Assembly: GCA_003278195.1 (NCBI GenBank)
Contig: QCGE01000004.1
Span: 62,001-126,000, forward strand
Direction: 5' to 3'
Length of the DNA stretch: 64,000 bases
DNA from: Prochlorococcus sp. AG-363-P08
GTDB taxonomy: Bacteria; Cyanobacteriota; Cyanobacteriia; PCC-6307; Cyanobiaceae
In this document: positions 9,999 through 19,207 of the stretch, in pieces
How positions within the stretch are numbered: position 1 is the stretch's first letter
Layout: each line of letters opens with the position of its first letter
Notes under the pieces: model-generated
What the model saw: the letters and a program-made list of their open reading frames with translations, nothing else
What the model was told of the DNA's origin: nothing
Databases searched by the model: none
Program-made: the position numbers and the translations under genes

Positions 9999-10391
9999 AT
10001 GAAAGACGGTGTAGTTGGTTACTGGACAATGACCTGGTTGGGTCTTATGTCTAACATTGCCGCATTACCAATAATAGGCCTTGTTGCTTTTGCAGGGCCA
10101 CCCATGAGCACAGCTAATATCAGCCTAGCAATTAGCCTTGCATGGCCATCCGCTATTGTTGGAATTGTTGCTTGCTCTGGACTACTTGCAGAAAGGAAGT
10201 GGGGAGTAATTGTATCCATAGTTGCTCTATCTATGGCCCTTTCAGTTTCCTTTCCATATGGGGTCGTAAGACTAATTCTAGTCAAAGACCTACATATGTT
10301 TAGTGGATTATCATTGCTTATATCAATATTAAATCTCCTCTCATTAATATACTGGTGCAGGCCTATACATCGCAGGTCACGACGTCTTTAA
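9999..10391 (+). CDS. small membrane protein of unknown function
   Basis: 130 aa with about four hydrophobic segments (roughly residues 15-34, 40-62, 67-87 and 97-118) and a basic tail HRRSRRL. This suggests an integral inner or thylakoid membrane protein with a cytoplasmic C-terminus. AAGGAG ten bases before the ATG supports the start. No motif I recognise. 195 bases separate it from the upstream gene; that gap is AT-rich and probably holds its own promoter. It converges on the HD-domain gene. Confidence 0.75.
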   Translation: MKDGVVGYWTMTWLGLMSNIAALPIIGLVAFAGPPMSTANISLAISLAWPSAIVGIVACSGLLAERKWGVIVSIVALSMALSVSFPYGVVRLILVKDLHMFSGLSLLISILNLLSLIYWCRPIHRRSRRL

Positions 10392-10466
10392 CTGCTGAAT
10401 ATGAATTTTACTTCTATAAGTAAATCTTAGAAAATTATTTTCGTTAGCAAAACTTCTGAATTGAAG

Positions 10467-12581
10467 TCAATTAGTAAATGTGCTTCTCGATGGAATTGGA
10501 TATGCTATACGTCTATGTCTCATTCTTCTCCACACACGTACAAAAGAACGAATAACTAGTTCGATTTCTGCTCGAGAAAGACCACTTTGATCTAATTGTC
10601 CATCTCTCTGTCTTGACTCAACAATACTTCTAACAGTCTTAGTGGCATCAACATCAGTTGTTTCCTGCTCTAATGATCTTAAAGCTGCCTCACAACCATC
10701 TGCGAGCATAAGAATTGCTGTCTCTTTTGACCTAGGGATTGGTCCCTTATACCTAAAATTATTCTCTGATGTAGATGGGTCTAATTCTTTGGCACGCTGA
10801 AAGAAATAGCCCATTTTCATTGTGCCTTGATGTTCAGGAATAAAATCTGCAATGGTTCTGGGTAGTCGATATTTTTTAGCAAGTTTTAAGCCCTCATCAA
10901 CATGTGCTTGTAAAACATTCGCACTCGCTAGTGGGTCATTCAATTCATCATGAGGATTAAATCCATCTCTTTGATTCTCAATGAACCATTCTGGAGCATG
11001 CAATTTCCCAACATCGTGGTAAAGGGCACCTGTCCTTGTCAGGTCTATATCTGCTCCTATTGATCTGGCTCCTTCTTCTGACAAGCTGCATAACATCAAT
11101 GTATGTTCAAAAGTTCCAGGAGCTTCAGATGAAAGCCTTCTCAAAAGAGGTCTTTCTTGATCTGCTAATTCCATTAATCTAGCTCTTGTAACAAGGCCAA
11201 AAGTGATTTCCAGAAAAGGAAGGACAAGAATGGCCAACATAAGAAGAACACCCATTAAAAGTGCTTCTGATAAAAGCTCTTCAGAGGTAGGTGCAAGTGT
11301 TCCCCAAGTTATGTTTTGAGGGTTGAATTTGGTTGTAATAAGAATCCACTCTGCAAAAAGGGCTCCTATTGGCAAGAAAACAGCCATCTGCAATAAGCCT
11401 GTCCTACTTCTCAAGCGTCCAGCCTGAAAGGCAACAACAATCCCAACGGCGAAAGCAATTATCATTCGTCCATCGCCAAAACCACTTACGGGAACAGGCC
11501 AAAGCATGCTTGATATCGCCAACCAAATAAGTCCACAGGAGGTACCTAACCCTTGTGAAATAATTAGAGTAGGAGGAACAATTAGCGCCAAAGGACTAAC
11601 TGATGCACCAAACCAAACTTTGCTGCACTGAACAATTAAAAGTAAGCAGAGAGAAAGAAAGGCATGGCTAGCTTCTAAGGATGGCTTTTCGCGTCGCATA
11701 ATTAAAATCAACACCCAACAGCTCAGAAGAGCCTCGCAATATCTTGAAAGCCAAATAGCAGGTCGGGGGCTTCGTGAGACCATTCCAAAGTGATCTAATA
11801 CGTCAAATGCTTGTGAACTGATTAATTCACCTTTCTTGGTAATTAGATCTCCTTTAGTAACTTCAATAATCGGTATACCTTGTTTCCTAATTAGTTCTTC
11901 TAAGACCCTTTGGGTTCGCAAAGAATCCGTTCTTAAGTTAGTTCTTCCTTGAAAAGTACTAGTCAATAACTTACTGCCAAGGCTTCGAGAGGGGGCACCT
12001 GGATTGCCTAAATTAGAAAGCTGCAGATCAGTTGCTTGACGTAGTTGATCTACAGCAAGAGTAGTAACTAATCCTTGACTCAACATTCGATCAGCAGCAT
12101 GACGAACTTTTGTTTTCCAAAGTTCTCGCTTTTCTATAGAACTAGTTAAAAGCCAACTTTCTTCATCTTTGGTTAAGTTAACTGGGCCGATCCGATCGCC
12201 CTCGGAGCTTTCTGCAACAAGATCAAGCTCTATAAAGTGCTGATTAAGTTTTTTCTTCAGAACAGAAGATTGAACATCATCAATAACTTGAACAAATGTC
12301 CTAGAAACCAAATCTGAACGTTTTTGTTGAAGTGCTTCACTATCTTCAACTACAGCATCAATAGGTGCAAAGGAATCAAAGTGTGCAGGTGTCCCAGGGC
12401 GAACATCCGGTTGCCCCAACCATTGCCAACTTGATATCAATGCAACCAATACCGAAGTCAATATCAACCCTGCTTTCTTGGTTCCAGACCATTTCATCAA
12501 AGGACGAGTTGGCGACTCATTACGCACCCAAATGCGCCAAAGCCTTTTAATGCTTGTAAAAATGGCTGAAAGAGCTTTCAC
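10467..12581 (-). CDS. 7TM-HD family phosphohydrolase, probable c-di-AMP phosphodiesterase (PgpH/YqfF-like)
   Basis: 704 aa. After a basic N-terminus there is one membrane segment (about 30-50), an extracytoplasmic region of some 200 residues (7TMR-HDED type), a block of about seven membrane segments (roughly 275-465), and a cytoplasmic HD domain. The HD domain has FEHTLMLCSLS, ALYHDVGKLHAPEWF (metal ligands His522-Asp523) and PEHQGTMKMGYFF. This is the layout of PgpH/YqfF proteins, which hydrolyse cyclic di-AMP in Firmicutes. The same nucleotide would be made by the DAC-domain protein at 45295. Divergent from folD across 57 bases. Confidence 0.9.
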   Translation of the reverse strand: MKALSAIFTSIKRLWRIWVRNESPTRPLMKWSGTKKAGLILTSVLVALISSWQWLGQPDVRPGTPAHFDSFAPIDAVVEDSEALQQKRSDLVSRTFVQVIDDVQSSVLKKKLNQHFIELDLVAESSEGDRIGPVNLTKDEESWLLTSSIEKRELWKTKVRHAADRMLSQGLVTTLAVDQLRQATDLQLSNLGNPGAPSRSLGSKLLTSTFQGRTNLRTDSLRTQRVLEELIRKQGIPIIEVTKGDLITKKGELISSQAFDVLDHFGMVSRSPRPAIWLSRYCEALLSCWVLILIMRREKPSLEASHAFLSLCLLLIVQCSKVWFGASVSPLALIVPPTLIISQGLGTSCGLIWLAISSMLWPVPVSGFGDGRMIIAFAVGIVVAFQAGRLRSRTGLLQMAVFLPIGALFAEWILITTKFNPQNITWGTLAPTSEELLSEALLMGVLLMLAILVLPFLEITFGLVTRARLMELADQERPLLRRLSSEAPGTFEHTLMLCSLSEEGARSIGADIDLTRTGALYHDVGKLHAPEWFIENQRDGFNPHDELNDPLASANVLQAHVDEGLKLAKKYRLPRTIADFIPEHQGTMKMGYFFQRAKELDPSTSENNFRYKGPIPRSKETAILMLADGCEAALRSLEQETTDVDATKTVRSIVESRQRDGQLDQSGLSRAEIELVIRSFVRVWRRMRHRRIAYPIPSRSTFTN

Positions 12582-12638
12582 TAGATATATACAGTAATGC
12601 CCTTAATCAGGCATGCTGCTAAAGGTATCAATCATTAA

Positions 12639-13553
12639 GTGCATATGCTTATCAAGCTAGATGGGAAGTTGCTCGCTTTAGAAATAGAGCAAAGACTTAA
12701 GCACGAAATCGGGACTTATGTAAAACAGGCTAGCCGCGCACCTGGACTAGCAGTACTTCGAATAGGAGACGACCCTGCAAGCAAAGTATATGTTTCAAAC
12801 AAAGAAAAAGCATGTCAAAGAGTAGGCATTGAAAGTTTTACAAGTCATATAAGCTCTGATTCTTCTGCGGAATACATAATAAATAAAATAAAAGAGCTAA
12901 ATGAAGACGAGAATGTAGATGGGATACTTTTGCAATTACCACTTCCAAAAAATCTTAAAGAAGGCCCAATACTCTCTACAATTACACCAGAAAAAGATGT
13001 AGATGGACTACATAGTCAAAATCTGGGTAAGTTAGTTAAAAATGAAAAAGGCCCTAGAAGCTGTACTCCAGCAGGAGTTATGGCCTTGCTAAATTCTTAT
13101 AAAATCCCTATTGAAAGCAAGAATGCTGTTGTCATTGGACGAAGTATCCTTGTTGGCAAACCTATGGCATTAATGCTTCAAAAAGAGAATGCAACAGTTA
13201 CTGTTGCTCACTCATACACACAAAATTTATCAGAAATCACAAAGCAGGCCGACATATTAGTTGTAGCAGCAGGACGTCCTCAAATGATTGGAATAGAACA
13301 TATCAAGCCAGGAGCTACAGTTATTGACGTTGGAATACATCGAATTAAACCAGAATTAGCAAAGAATTTTTCTGAAGGAAGGAAACTATGTGGTGATGTA
13401 CGTTCAGAGGAAGTAGCCTCTATTGCAGGTGCTTTGACACCTGTTCCTGGTGGGGTTGGTCCAATGACAGTTGCCATGCTTCTCGTTAACACTGTTAACA
13501 GTTGGCAGCACCATTGCGGTTTACCTTTTTCACTAATGGATTTAGTCCCATAA
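12639..13553 (+). CDS. folD: bifunctional methylenetetrahydrofolate dehydrogenase / cyclohydrolase
   Basis: Interconverts 5,10-methylene-THF, methenyl-THF and 10-formyl-THF for purine and formyl-Met synthesis. About 302-304 aa. Visible are [14 protein letters not shown] with the catalytic Lys, [23 protein letters not shown], the NADP-binding [15 protein letters not shown] and the signature [12 protein letters not shown]. Starts at GTG 12639 or ATG 12645; neither has a clear ribosome-binding site. First gene of a plus-strand run continuing into crtE after 40 bases. Confidence 0.95.
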   Translation: MHMLIKLDGKLLALEIEQRLKHEIGTYVKQASRAPGLAVLRIGDDPASKVYVSNKEKACQRVGIESFTSHISSDSSAEYIINKIKELNEDENVDGILLQLPLPKNLKEGPILSTITPEKDVDGLHSQNLGKLVKNEKGPRSCTPAGVMALLNSYKIPIESKNAVVIGRSILVGKPMALMLQKENATVTVAHSYTQNLSEITKQADILVVAAGRPQMIGIEHIKPGATVIDVGIHRIKPELAKNFSEGRKLCGDVRSEEVASIAGALTPVPGGVGPMTVAMLLVNTVNSWQHHCGLPFSLMDLVP

Positions 13554-13593
13554 ACGTCTTGTCCTGAGAGAATCCAGTCAACGTTCTATACCC

Positions 13594-14496
13594 ATGGCAG
13601 AAGATATAAAAAAACCTTTTGACCTTTCCAACTACTTGGAACAGTCGAAAAACAAAATTGAACTTGCCCTGGATGAATCTCTAGGCCCAGAAGAACCAGA
13701 GCAACTTCGAACAGCAATGAGGTATTCACTTCTAGCTGGGGGGAAAAGACTCAGGCCAATCCTTTGCCTTGCAGCCTGTGAACTGGCTGGAGGAAACCCT
13801 GACAAAGCTGTTCCCACAGCCGTGGCTCTAGAAATGATTCACACAATGTCGCTGATACATGATGATCTTCCCGCAATGGATAACGATGATATTCGCCGCG
13901 GCAGACCTACAAATCACAAAGTCTATGGGGATGCCATCGCAATACTTGCTGGCGACGCTCTATTGACTCGTGCTTTTGAAATGGTCTCAATTCGAACTCA
14001 GGGTGTTCCTGCAGATAGGTTGATAAAAGTAGTTGGAGAATTATCCCTTGTCGCTGGTGCGCCAGGGTTAGTTGGTGGGCAAGTAGTTGATCTTGAATCT
14101 GAAGGGAAAAAAGTAGATCTGGAAACCCTGGAATTCATTCATCTACACAAAACAGGCGCACTTCTAAGTGCTTGTGTGATTTGCGGAGCATTGATTGGGG
14201 GTGCAGAAGAAAAACTAATAAATGCACTTAAAACCTATGCAAAAGGAATAGGTTTAGCTTTTCAAATAATCGACGACATACTTGATGTCACCGCAAGTAG
14301 CGAAGTACTTGGCAAAACAGCAGGAAAAGACCTTTTAGCAGATAAGACTACATATCCAAAATTATTAGGGCTTGATGAATCAAGACGAAGAGCAAAAGAA
14401 CTAGTCAGAATTTCAAAGGAAGCTCTGGAACCTTGGGAAGAATCATCGGAACCACTAAGAGCCCTTGCCGACTACATCACAAACAGAGACAGATGA
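13594..14496 (+). CDS. crtE: geranylgeranyl diphosphate synthase
   Basis: Trans-prenyltransferase that builds C20 GGPP for carotenoids, chlorophyll phytyl tails and quinones. 300 aa. Both aspartate-rich motifs are present: [10 protein letters not shown] (first, about residue 90) and DDILD (second, about residue 228). [15 protein letters not shown] and [15 protein letters not shown] are typical of the FPP/GGPP synthase family. Starts at ATG 13594. Its TGA stop overlaps the next gene's ATG (ATGA at 14493-14496), implying translational coupling. FPP synthase is the other possible product assignment. Confidence 0.93.
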   Translation: MAEDIKKPFDLSNYLEQSKNKIELALDESLGPEEPEQLRTAMRYSLLAGGKRLRPILCLAACELAGGNPDKAVPTAVALEMIHTMSLIHDDLPAMDNDDIRRGRPTNHKVYGDAIAILAGDALLTRAFEMVSIRTQGVPADRLIKVVGELSLVAGAPGLVGGQVVDLESEGKKVDLETLEFIHLHKTGALLSACVICGALIGGAEEKLINALKTYAKGIGLAFQIIDDILDVTASSEVLGKTAGKDLLADKTTYPKLLGLDESRRRAKELVRISKEALEPWEESSEPLRALADYITNRDR

Positions 14497-14999
14497 ACGT
14501 GGTTCATTCATCATCCGCAATAGGTATTCTTGACAATGCCTGCCTCGCCTGGGGTTTATTGGCTTGTGGGTTAGCACAATTTTCCAAGTTAATCATCGAA
14601 CTAATTGTAAATAGGAAGTGGCGTCCATCTGTCTTAATAGAAACTGGAGGCATGCCATCAAGCCACTCGGCACTAGTTACAGGAACGACTGCTGGAGTTG
14701 GGCTTGAGCTTGGCTTCGATCATCCGGCGTTTGCTTTAGGCTCAGCTATTGCATTTATTGTCATGTACGACGCAAGTGGCATAAGAAGAGAAGCTGGTAA
14801 AATTGCCGAAAAAGTCAATTTATTAAAAGCAGAAAATAATAATGAGTTCAACCAAGTAACTCTTAAAGAAAATCTTGGTCACACACGTTTAGAAGTGTTA
14901 GTAGGTAGCCTAATTGGACCTGCTATTTCTTTACCAGGAATAGCATTTATCGGGTCTCCATTAGATTTTGCTAAGTCATTTGGCCTGTCCATCGGGTGA
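14493..14999 (+). CDS. divergent PAP2-family membrane protein (YuiD-like)
   Basis: About 168 aa from MNVVHSSS; an upstream in-frame start at 14433 lies inside crtE and is unlikely. Hydrophobic protein with about four membrane segments. It carries [13 protein letters not shown], the signature of the divergent PAP2 (acid phosphatase / haloperoxidase-related) family. Lipid or isoprenoid-pyrophosphate phosphatase activity is plausible, given overlap with crtE at one end, but is inference. It overlaps the helicase gene at its other end (GTGA at 14996-14999). Confidence 0.87.
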   Translation: MNVVHSSSAIGILDNACLAWGLLACGLAQFSKLIIELIVNRKWRPSVLIETGGMPSSHSALVTGTTAGVGLELGFDHPAFALGSAIAFIVMYDASGIRREAGKIAEKVNLLKAENNNEFNQVTLKENLGHTRLEVLVGSLIGPAISLPGIAFIGSPLDFAKSFGLSIG

Positions 15000-16465
15000 C
15001 AGATAATTCATATTCAATTAAACATGATTCTGACAAGCTAAGTGCAAGTCAGAAAGTTGCCTTAAAAACGTTTTCTAAATGGCTACAGAGTTCTGAACTA
15101 AAAGGTGTATCGACTTTTGTCCTAAGTGGATATGCAGGAAGTGGAAAAACATTTCTATCAATAAAATTCCTACAATTAGTTGAATCATTGAATCTCTGCT
15201 GGACAGTTGCTGCTCCCACTCATAAAGCAGTAGGAGTAATTAGAGAGGCTATGAATACAGAAAACTTAAAGCCTATTTGGTATCCCTCAACAATCCATAG
15301 GCTACTCAGATTAAGAATTAAAAGAAAAGGAGACTTAGAACTTTGTGAAAGTACTGACCAAACTCAAACTTCACTAGAACAATTAGATCTTGTTCTTATA
15401 GATGAATCCTCAATGATAGACAGTTCACTTTTAGAAATTATTCTAAGTTGTGCACAACCTTATAAAACACGTCTAGTTTTTGTAGGTGATCCAGCACAGC
15501 TACCACCAATAGGAGAAAACAAAAGCCCTGTCTTTTCAATAAAGAAATCAATAAATCAGGAATTAGTTGAAGTAATAAGACATCAAGGCGCTGTTTTAAA
15601 TCTTGCTAATTATTTTAGAGAAGGTCTTATTCCCTGTAATGCACCACCTTACCTACCTCTAATAAAAAGAAAAAACGAAGTTGTTGGTTGCGTAAACAAA
15701 GAGAAATGGCTTGAGCAAGCAAAAGAATCTCTTAGATTAGCTTCGTTAGAAGACAATGCAGATGGAGCAAGAATCCTTTGTTATACAAATAGAACTCTGG
15801 AGAAATTAGTTCCTCATGCAAGAAGAGCTATTCACGGAGAAATGGCTGAACAATTACCTGTACTTCCTGGAGAGGTTCTAATAAGTAGGAATGCAATAAT
15901 GGCACCAGCAGCATGTAAAGGTGGAGAGGAAGAAGAGGAACCTGACATGGTACTTGGATCTAATAGAGAGTTAATAGTAAATGACATCATGCCGCACAGA
16001 TGTAATCTTGGAGAGTTTGGAATTTCAAATGAAAGTGACTGGGATGTTCCTGTAATAAATACACAAATAATAACTGCCAAAGCTGGAGACAAGGAACTAG
16101 AAATAAGGCTCCTACCTTCAGTAGGTACAGAGTCAAGACAACTCTTAGAATCAACACTTTCTAGAATTAGAGAGAAAGCAAAAGCAGCAGGTAAAATTAA
16201 TGGAAAGAAGTTTTGGCGTAGTTTTTTTTATATTAGGGATGCTTTTGCCTCCCTAGGACCAGCGGCAGTGCTTACAATTCATAGAAGCCAAGGTAGCAGT
16301 TTTGATCAGGTTTTTGTTGCTCCTGATGTCTTCTGGCCAAAAGATTTGAAACTACGAAAGCAGTTAGTATATGTTGCAGTAAGTAGAGCAAGAAAAAGTG
16401 TCTGGATGGTAGGAATTGAAACAGATAAAGTGGAAAAGAATAAATGGCAGAAGCTGCTAAACTAA
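14996..16465 (+). CDS. RecD-like superfamily 1 ATP-dependent DNA helicase
   Basis: 489 aa. SF1B helicase motifs in order: Walker A GYAGSGKTFLS (about residue 46), APTHKAVG, DESSMID (Walker B), VGDPAQLPPIGE, and TIHRSQGSSFDQVFV with YVAVSRA near the C-terminus. It resembles stand-alone Dda/RecD2-type helicases rather than the RecBCD alpha subunit, which is encoded separately at 56439. GTG start overlapping the stop of the PAP2-like gene. Its last four bases overlap the convergent cobB stop. The link to isoprenoid genes is probably packing rather than function. Confidence 0.88.
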   Translation: MTDNSYSIKHDSDKLSASQKVALKTFSKWLQSSELKGVSTFVLSGYAGSGKTFLSIKFLQLVESLNLCWTVAAPTHKAVGVIREAMNTENLKPIWYPSTIHRLLRLRIKRKGDLELCESTDQTQTSLEQLDLVLIDESSMIDSSLLEIILSCAQPYKTRLVFVGDPAQLPPIGENKSPVFSIKKSINQELVEVIRHQGAVLNLANYFREGLIPCNAPPYLPLIKRKNEVVGCVNKEKWLEQAKESLRLASLEDNADGARILCYTNRTLEKLVPHARRAIHGEMAEQLPVLPGEVLISRNAIMAPAACKGGEEEEEPDMVLGSNRELIVNDIMPHRCNLGEFGISNESDWDVPVINTQIITAKAGDKELEIRLLPSVGTESRQLLESTLSRIREKAKAAGKINGKKFWRSFFYIRDAFASLGPAAVLTIHRSQGSSFDQVFVAPDVFWPKDLKLRKQLVYVAVSRARKSVWMVGIETDKVEKNKWQKLLN

Positions 16466-17847
16466 CAAATAAACTCGGAAGCTTTATCTAAGGCCTTTCT
16501 CCATCTCAAAGCTATTTCTGGACGACTTGGCCAATGAAGATGAATCCAACTCGCATGAAAAAGTTTATTACTCCATCCCTCATTTTTTTTACCTATTGAC
16601 CAACCACTCATTTCCCAAGGGGAGTAAGTATTGAAAGACAATTTTCTTTCATTCTCAATTAACCTCCAACGATGAAATTCATGCCCAATAATATTCTCAC
16701 CCTCTCTAATGAGCATAGAGTTTTGTCTTCCTGACAAATAGCGATAGCCAACACTAAGTTCTCCTTTTACAGAAGAAAAAGGTAGAAGGCCAGACATCTT
16801 AAATTCCTTTCCTTCATCATCAGAAATCGCCTGACCCAATATCATCATTCCTCCACACTCTGCATAAATCGGTCGTTTACCAAAAAAGGAACGTAGTGAT
16901 TGAAGAGAACTCGAACATTTTGATAAGTCTGAAGCATAGTGTTCAGGGAAACCACCAGGAAGGAGCAACCCTTCTGCATTTGTAGGTAACGGCTGATCAG
17001 AGAGTGGGCTCCATGGTAGGAAAGGGATTTTCAATGCATTCAGACAATCCTCTGTCTCTTGATATCGAAAATGAAATGCATTATCCATAGCCACGGCTAT
17101 AGGGCGGTCTATTGAAGGAACACACTCTTTTTCTAAGTCAAAACAATCATCTATAGGGTTTCGAAAAGAAGTGGGGGGTATAAGAAGTTTTCTAAAAGAA
17201 TCTAAATCAAGGTGGTTTATTGCTATATCAGAGAAGATTTTTATTCGTCTTTCTAAATCTAAGATTTCATGAGGTGGTATTAATCCAAGATGCCTACTTG
17301 GCAGCGATAAATCCTCTTTTCTAGGGAGACAACCAAGAACCTTAACTCCTATACCTTCAAGTACCTCATTCAACAAAACCTTATGTCGAAGGGAATTGAC
17401 ATTATTCAGAACTACACCGGCTATTTTCAGTTTAGGGTCATGGTTTCTGAATCCATTAACCAAAGCTGCTAATGATGCAGCTTGACCAGAAGCATTTACA
17501 ACAAGAACTACAGGTAAGTTTAAATGCCCAGCAATAGATGAACTACTACCATCTTGAGTCGTACCTACTCCATCAAAAAGGCCCATAGCCCCTTCAACTA
17601 AAACAAAATCGGATGAAGAGCCATATCCATGAAAACTTTTCCGAACCCACTCAGGTCCAGAAAGAATTAAATCAAGGTTTCGGCAGGGTCTATCTGCAAA
17701 ACCAGAAAGATGTTGGGCATCTAAATAATCGGGACCAACCTTAAATGGCTGCACACTAAATCCATGACATCGAGCCCATGCAAGCAAAACAAGACTTAAA
17801 AGAGTCTTTCCGCTCCCGCTAGAAGGAGAGGCGATTAAGCATGCCAT
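16462..17847 (-). CDS. cobB: cobyrinic acid a,c-diamide synthase
   Basis: ATP- and glutamine-dependent amidation of cobyrinate in cobalamin (or pseudocobalamin) synthesis; the enzyme is also called CbiA. 461 aa. N-terminal P-loop ASPSSGSGKTLLS and KVGPDYLDAQHL, VEGAMGLFDG in the middle, then a class I glutamine amidotransferase domain with LLLPGGFPEHYA and YAECGGMMILG (nucleophile Cys). ATG at 17847. Downstream of opcA, separated by 24 bases and on the same strand. Confidence 0.93.
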   Translation of the reverse strand: MACLIASPSSGSGKTLLSLVLLAWARCHGFSVQPFKVGPDYLDAQHLSGFADRPCRNLDLILSGPEWVRKSFHGYGSSSDFVLVEGAMGLFDGVGTTQDGSSSSIAGHLNLPVVLVVNASGQAASLAALVNGFRNHDPKLKIAGVVLNNVNSLRHKVLLNEVLEGIGVKVLGCLPRKEDLSLPSRHLGLIPPHEILDLERRIKIFSDIAINHLDLDSFRKLLIPPTSFRNPIDDCFDLEKECVPSIDRPIAVAMDNAFHFRYQETEDCLNALKIPFLPWSPLSDQPLPTNAEGLLLPGGFPEHYASDLSKCSSSLQSLRSFFGKRPIYAECGGMMILGQAISDDEGKEFKMSGLLPFSSVKGELSVGYRYLSGRQNSMLIREGENIIGHEFHRWRLIENERKLSFNTYSPWEMSGWSIGKKNEGWSNKLFHASWIHLHWPSRPEIALRWRKALDKASEFIC

Positions 17848-17871
17848 AAGAACCTTTCAGCAGTAAGACAC

Positions 17872-19179
17872 CTAGAAATTCCCTTGAAAAGCTAAAAATA
17901 ATTTTTGTGCTAATGGTGCAGCCGCAGCTAATAGAGGACTAGTAGTACCTCTACTACTAGATAAAAGCCTGGCAACATCCATCTCAACAGAACAATTTTG
18001 ATTTGGAACAACTTCCTCGATAAGTTCCATGCTTGCCATCCCACCAGCTTCAAGTCGCATACATTCGCCAGATTCAGCTCCAAGAATGACGCATAAAGAG
18101 TTTTCGGGATTATCAATTTCCTTACTGATGAGGCGAATACCAACAATTTGGCCAGGATGAATACTGGGTTGACCGACCGGTAAAGGGATTAGATGTAAAT
18201 TTATATTTGTTCCATCTGAACGCCGAAACACTGCTGATAGACCATCACCTTCACTATCAACAATTTGTATAAAAACCCAGCTAAGTCTGTCTGCAAGCCA
18301 AGCTGCAAGCAGTAAACCTTGAACCAAATGATCACCTTCTATATCTATATCTAACTGAACAACATTCTTAAGTGCATTTCGTCGAGATGGAGGATCAAAA
18401 ACAATAGCCAAAGTTTCTCGCCAACTTCGTAAACGTAACCAATTCAGATCATTAACTGCCTGCTTTGCCTCGACTCTTTGCTTAAGGAAATCTAAACAGC
18501 TTTCTGGATCGCCCAAAGCTGTGTCAATAACTAATCGCCTAGGGGGCAATGCAAGTTGATTTAATAATTCAGGAGCCTCATCAAGACTCCCATTCCACCA
18601 CAACCAAGAGGGTAATTCCGTAATAGCTAATGATTCAAGTATTCCAAGCCCATTGCGAAGTGAAGAGAGGCCTCCTCTAAGAACAACTACATCGCCACAA
18701 GCTGATTGTCCGCCGCTTTCTTCTGGAAGTGGACAATATGCAGCAACAAGAGTCTCCAAGTCCTGATCAGAATTTATTGTTGGGGCAAGAGTAATAAGTC
18801 TCCTTGGTTGTAAAGCACTTATAGCTGCATCAACATGCTGCCCTCTTAAATCCTCAACGGAGGATTCTCCTTTTTTATTAGCGATCGCAGCCGTGACCAA
18901 AGAATCAAAAGGTGGAGTCGTATGGGAAAGATCTGCTTCTAAAACAACTTTTTGGGCGGCTTCTATAAGGCTCTTACGTTGGGATCCAATAATGGGTCCA
19001 GAGATCCTGCCAGTCCGAACTAATTGTTGTTCCAACCAGGCTGGTTGCCAGATCAATAAGCAAAAAGTGTTTGCCCCTGTATTTCCAGGCTGATCATTCT
19101 GCCAAAGTTTTTCTAAATACAGAGGTATTTCCTCTGAAGGTAATTGCAAGGGAGTTTGAAGAGTTAACTGGGGTGACAT
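17872..19179 (-). CDS. opcA: glucose-6-phosphate dehydrogenase assembly protein OpcA
   Basis: 435 aa cyanobacterial/actinobacterial-type OpcA, an allosteric activator needed for full G6PDH activity in the oxidative pentose phosphate pathway. Recognised by the LTPLQLP-like start, VLRGGLSSLRNGL, ELPSWLWWNGSLDEAP and GDPESCLDFLK, and by its position directly after zwf (28 bases). No membrane segment. Probably one transcript zwf-opcA-cobB. In relatives its thiols respond to thioredoxin, switching the pathway on in the dark; the regulatory residues were not mapped here. Confidence 0.92.
   Translation of the reverse strand: MSPQLTLQTPLQLPSEEIPLYLEKLWQNDQPGNTGANTFCLLIWQPAWLEQQLVRTGRISGPIIGSQRKSLIEAAQKVVLEADLSHTTPPFDSLVTAAIANKKGESSVEDLRGQHVDAAISALQPRRLITLAPTINSDQDLETLVAAYCPLPEESGGQSACGDVVVLRGGLSSLRNGLGILESLAITELPSWLWWNGSLDEAPELLNQLALPPRRLVIDTALGDPESCLDFLKQRVEAKQAVNDLNWLRLRSWRETLAIVFDPPSRRNALKNVVQLDIDIEGDHLVQGLLLAAWLADRLSWVFIQIVDSEGDGLSAVFRRSDGTNINLHLIPLPVGQPSIHPGQIVGIRLISKEIDNPENSLCVILGAESGECMRLEAGGMASMELIEEVVPNQNCSVEMDVARLLSSSRGTTSPLLAAAAPLAQKLFLAFQGNF
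18881..18888. repeat. HIP1 octamer (GCGATCGC) within opcA
   Basis: A single copy of the highly iterated palindrome of cyanobacteria. HIP1 is abundant in many freshwater species but rare in Prochlorococcus, so a solitary copy may be chance. Confidence 0.6.
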
Positions 19180-19207
19180 GGCAATAAGAAAATATTAAGT
19201 AAGAAAA

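Noticed and set aside
10405-10466. Small AT-rich hairpins (TTTACTT/AAGTAAA, ACTTC/GAAGT) between the membrane-protein gene and the HD gene
   Set aside because: Short, AT-rich stems of this kind are expected by chance in this composition.
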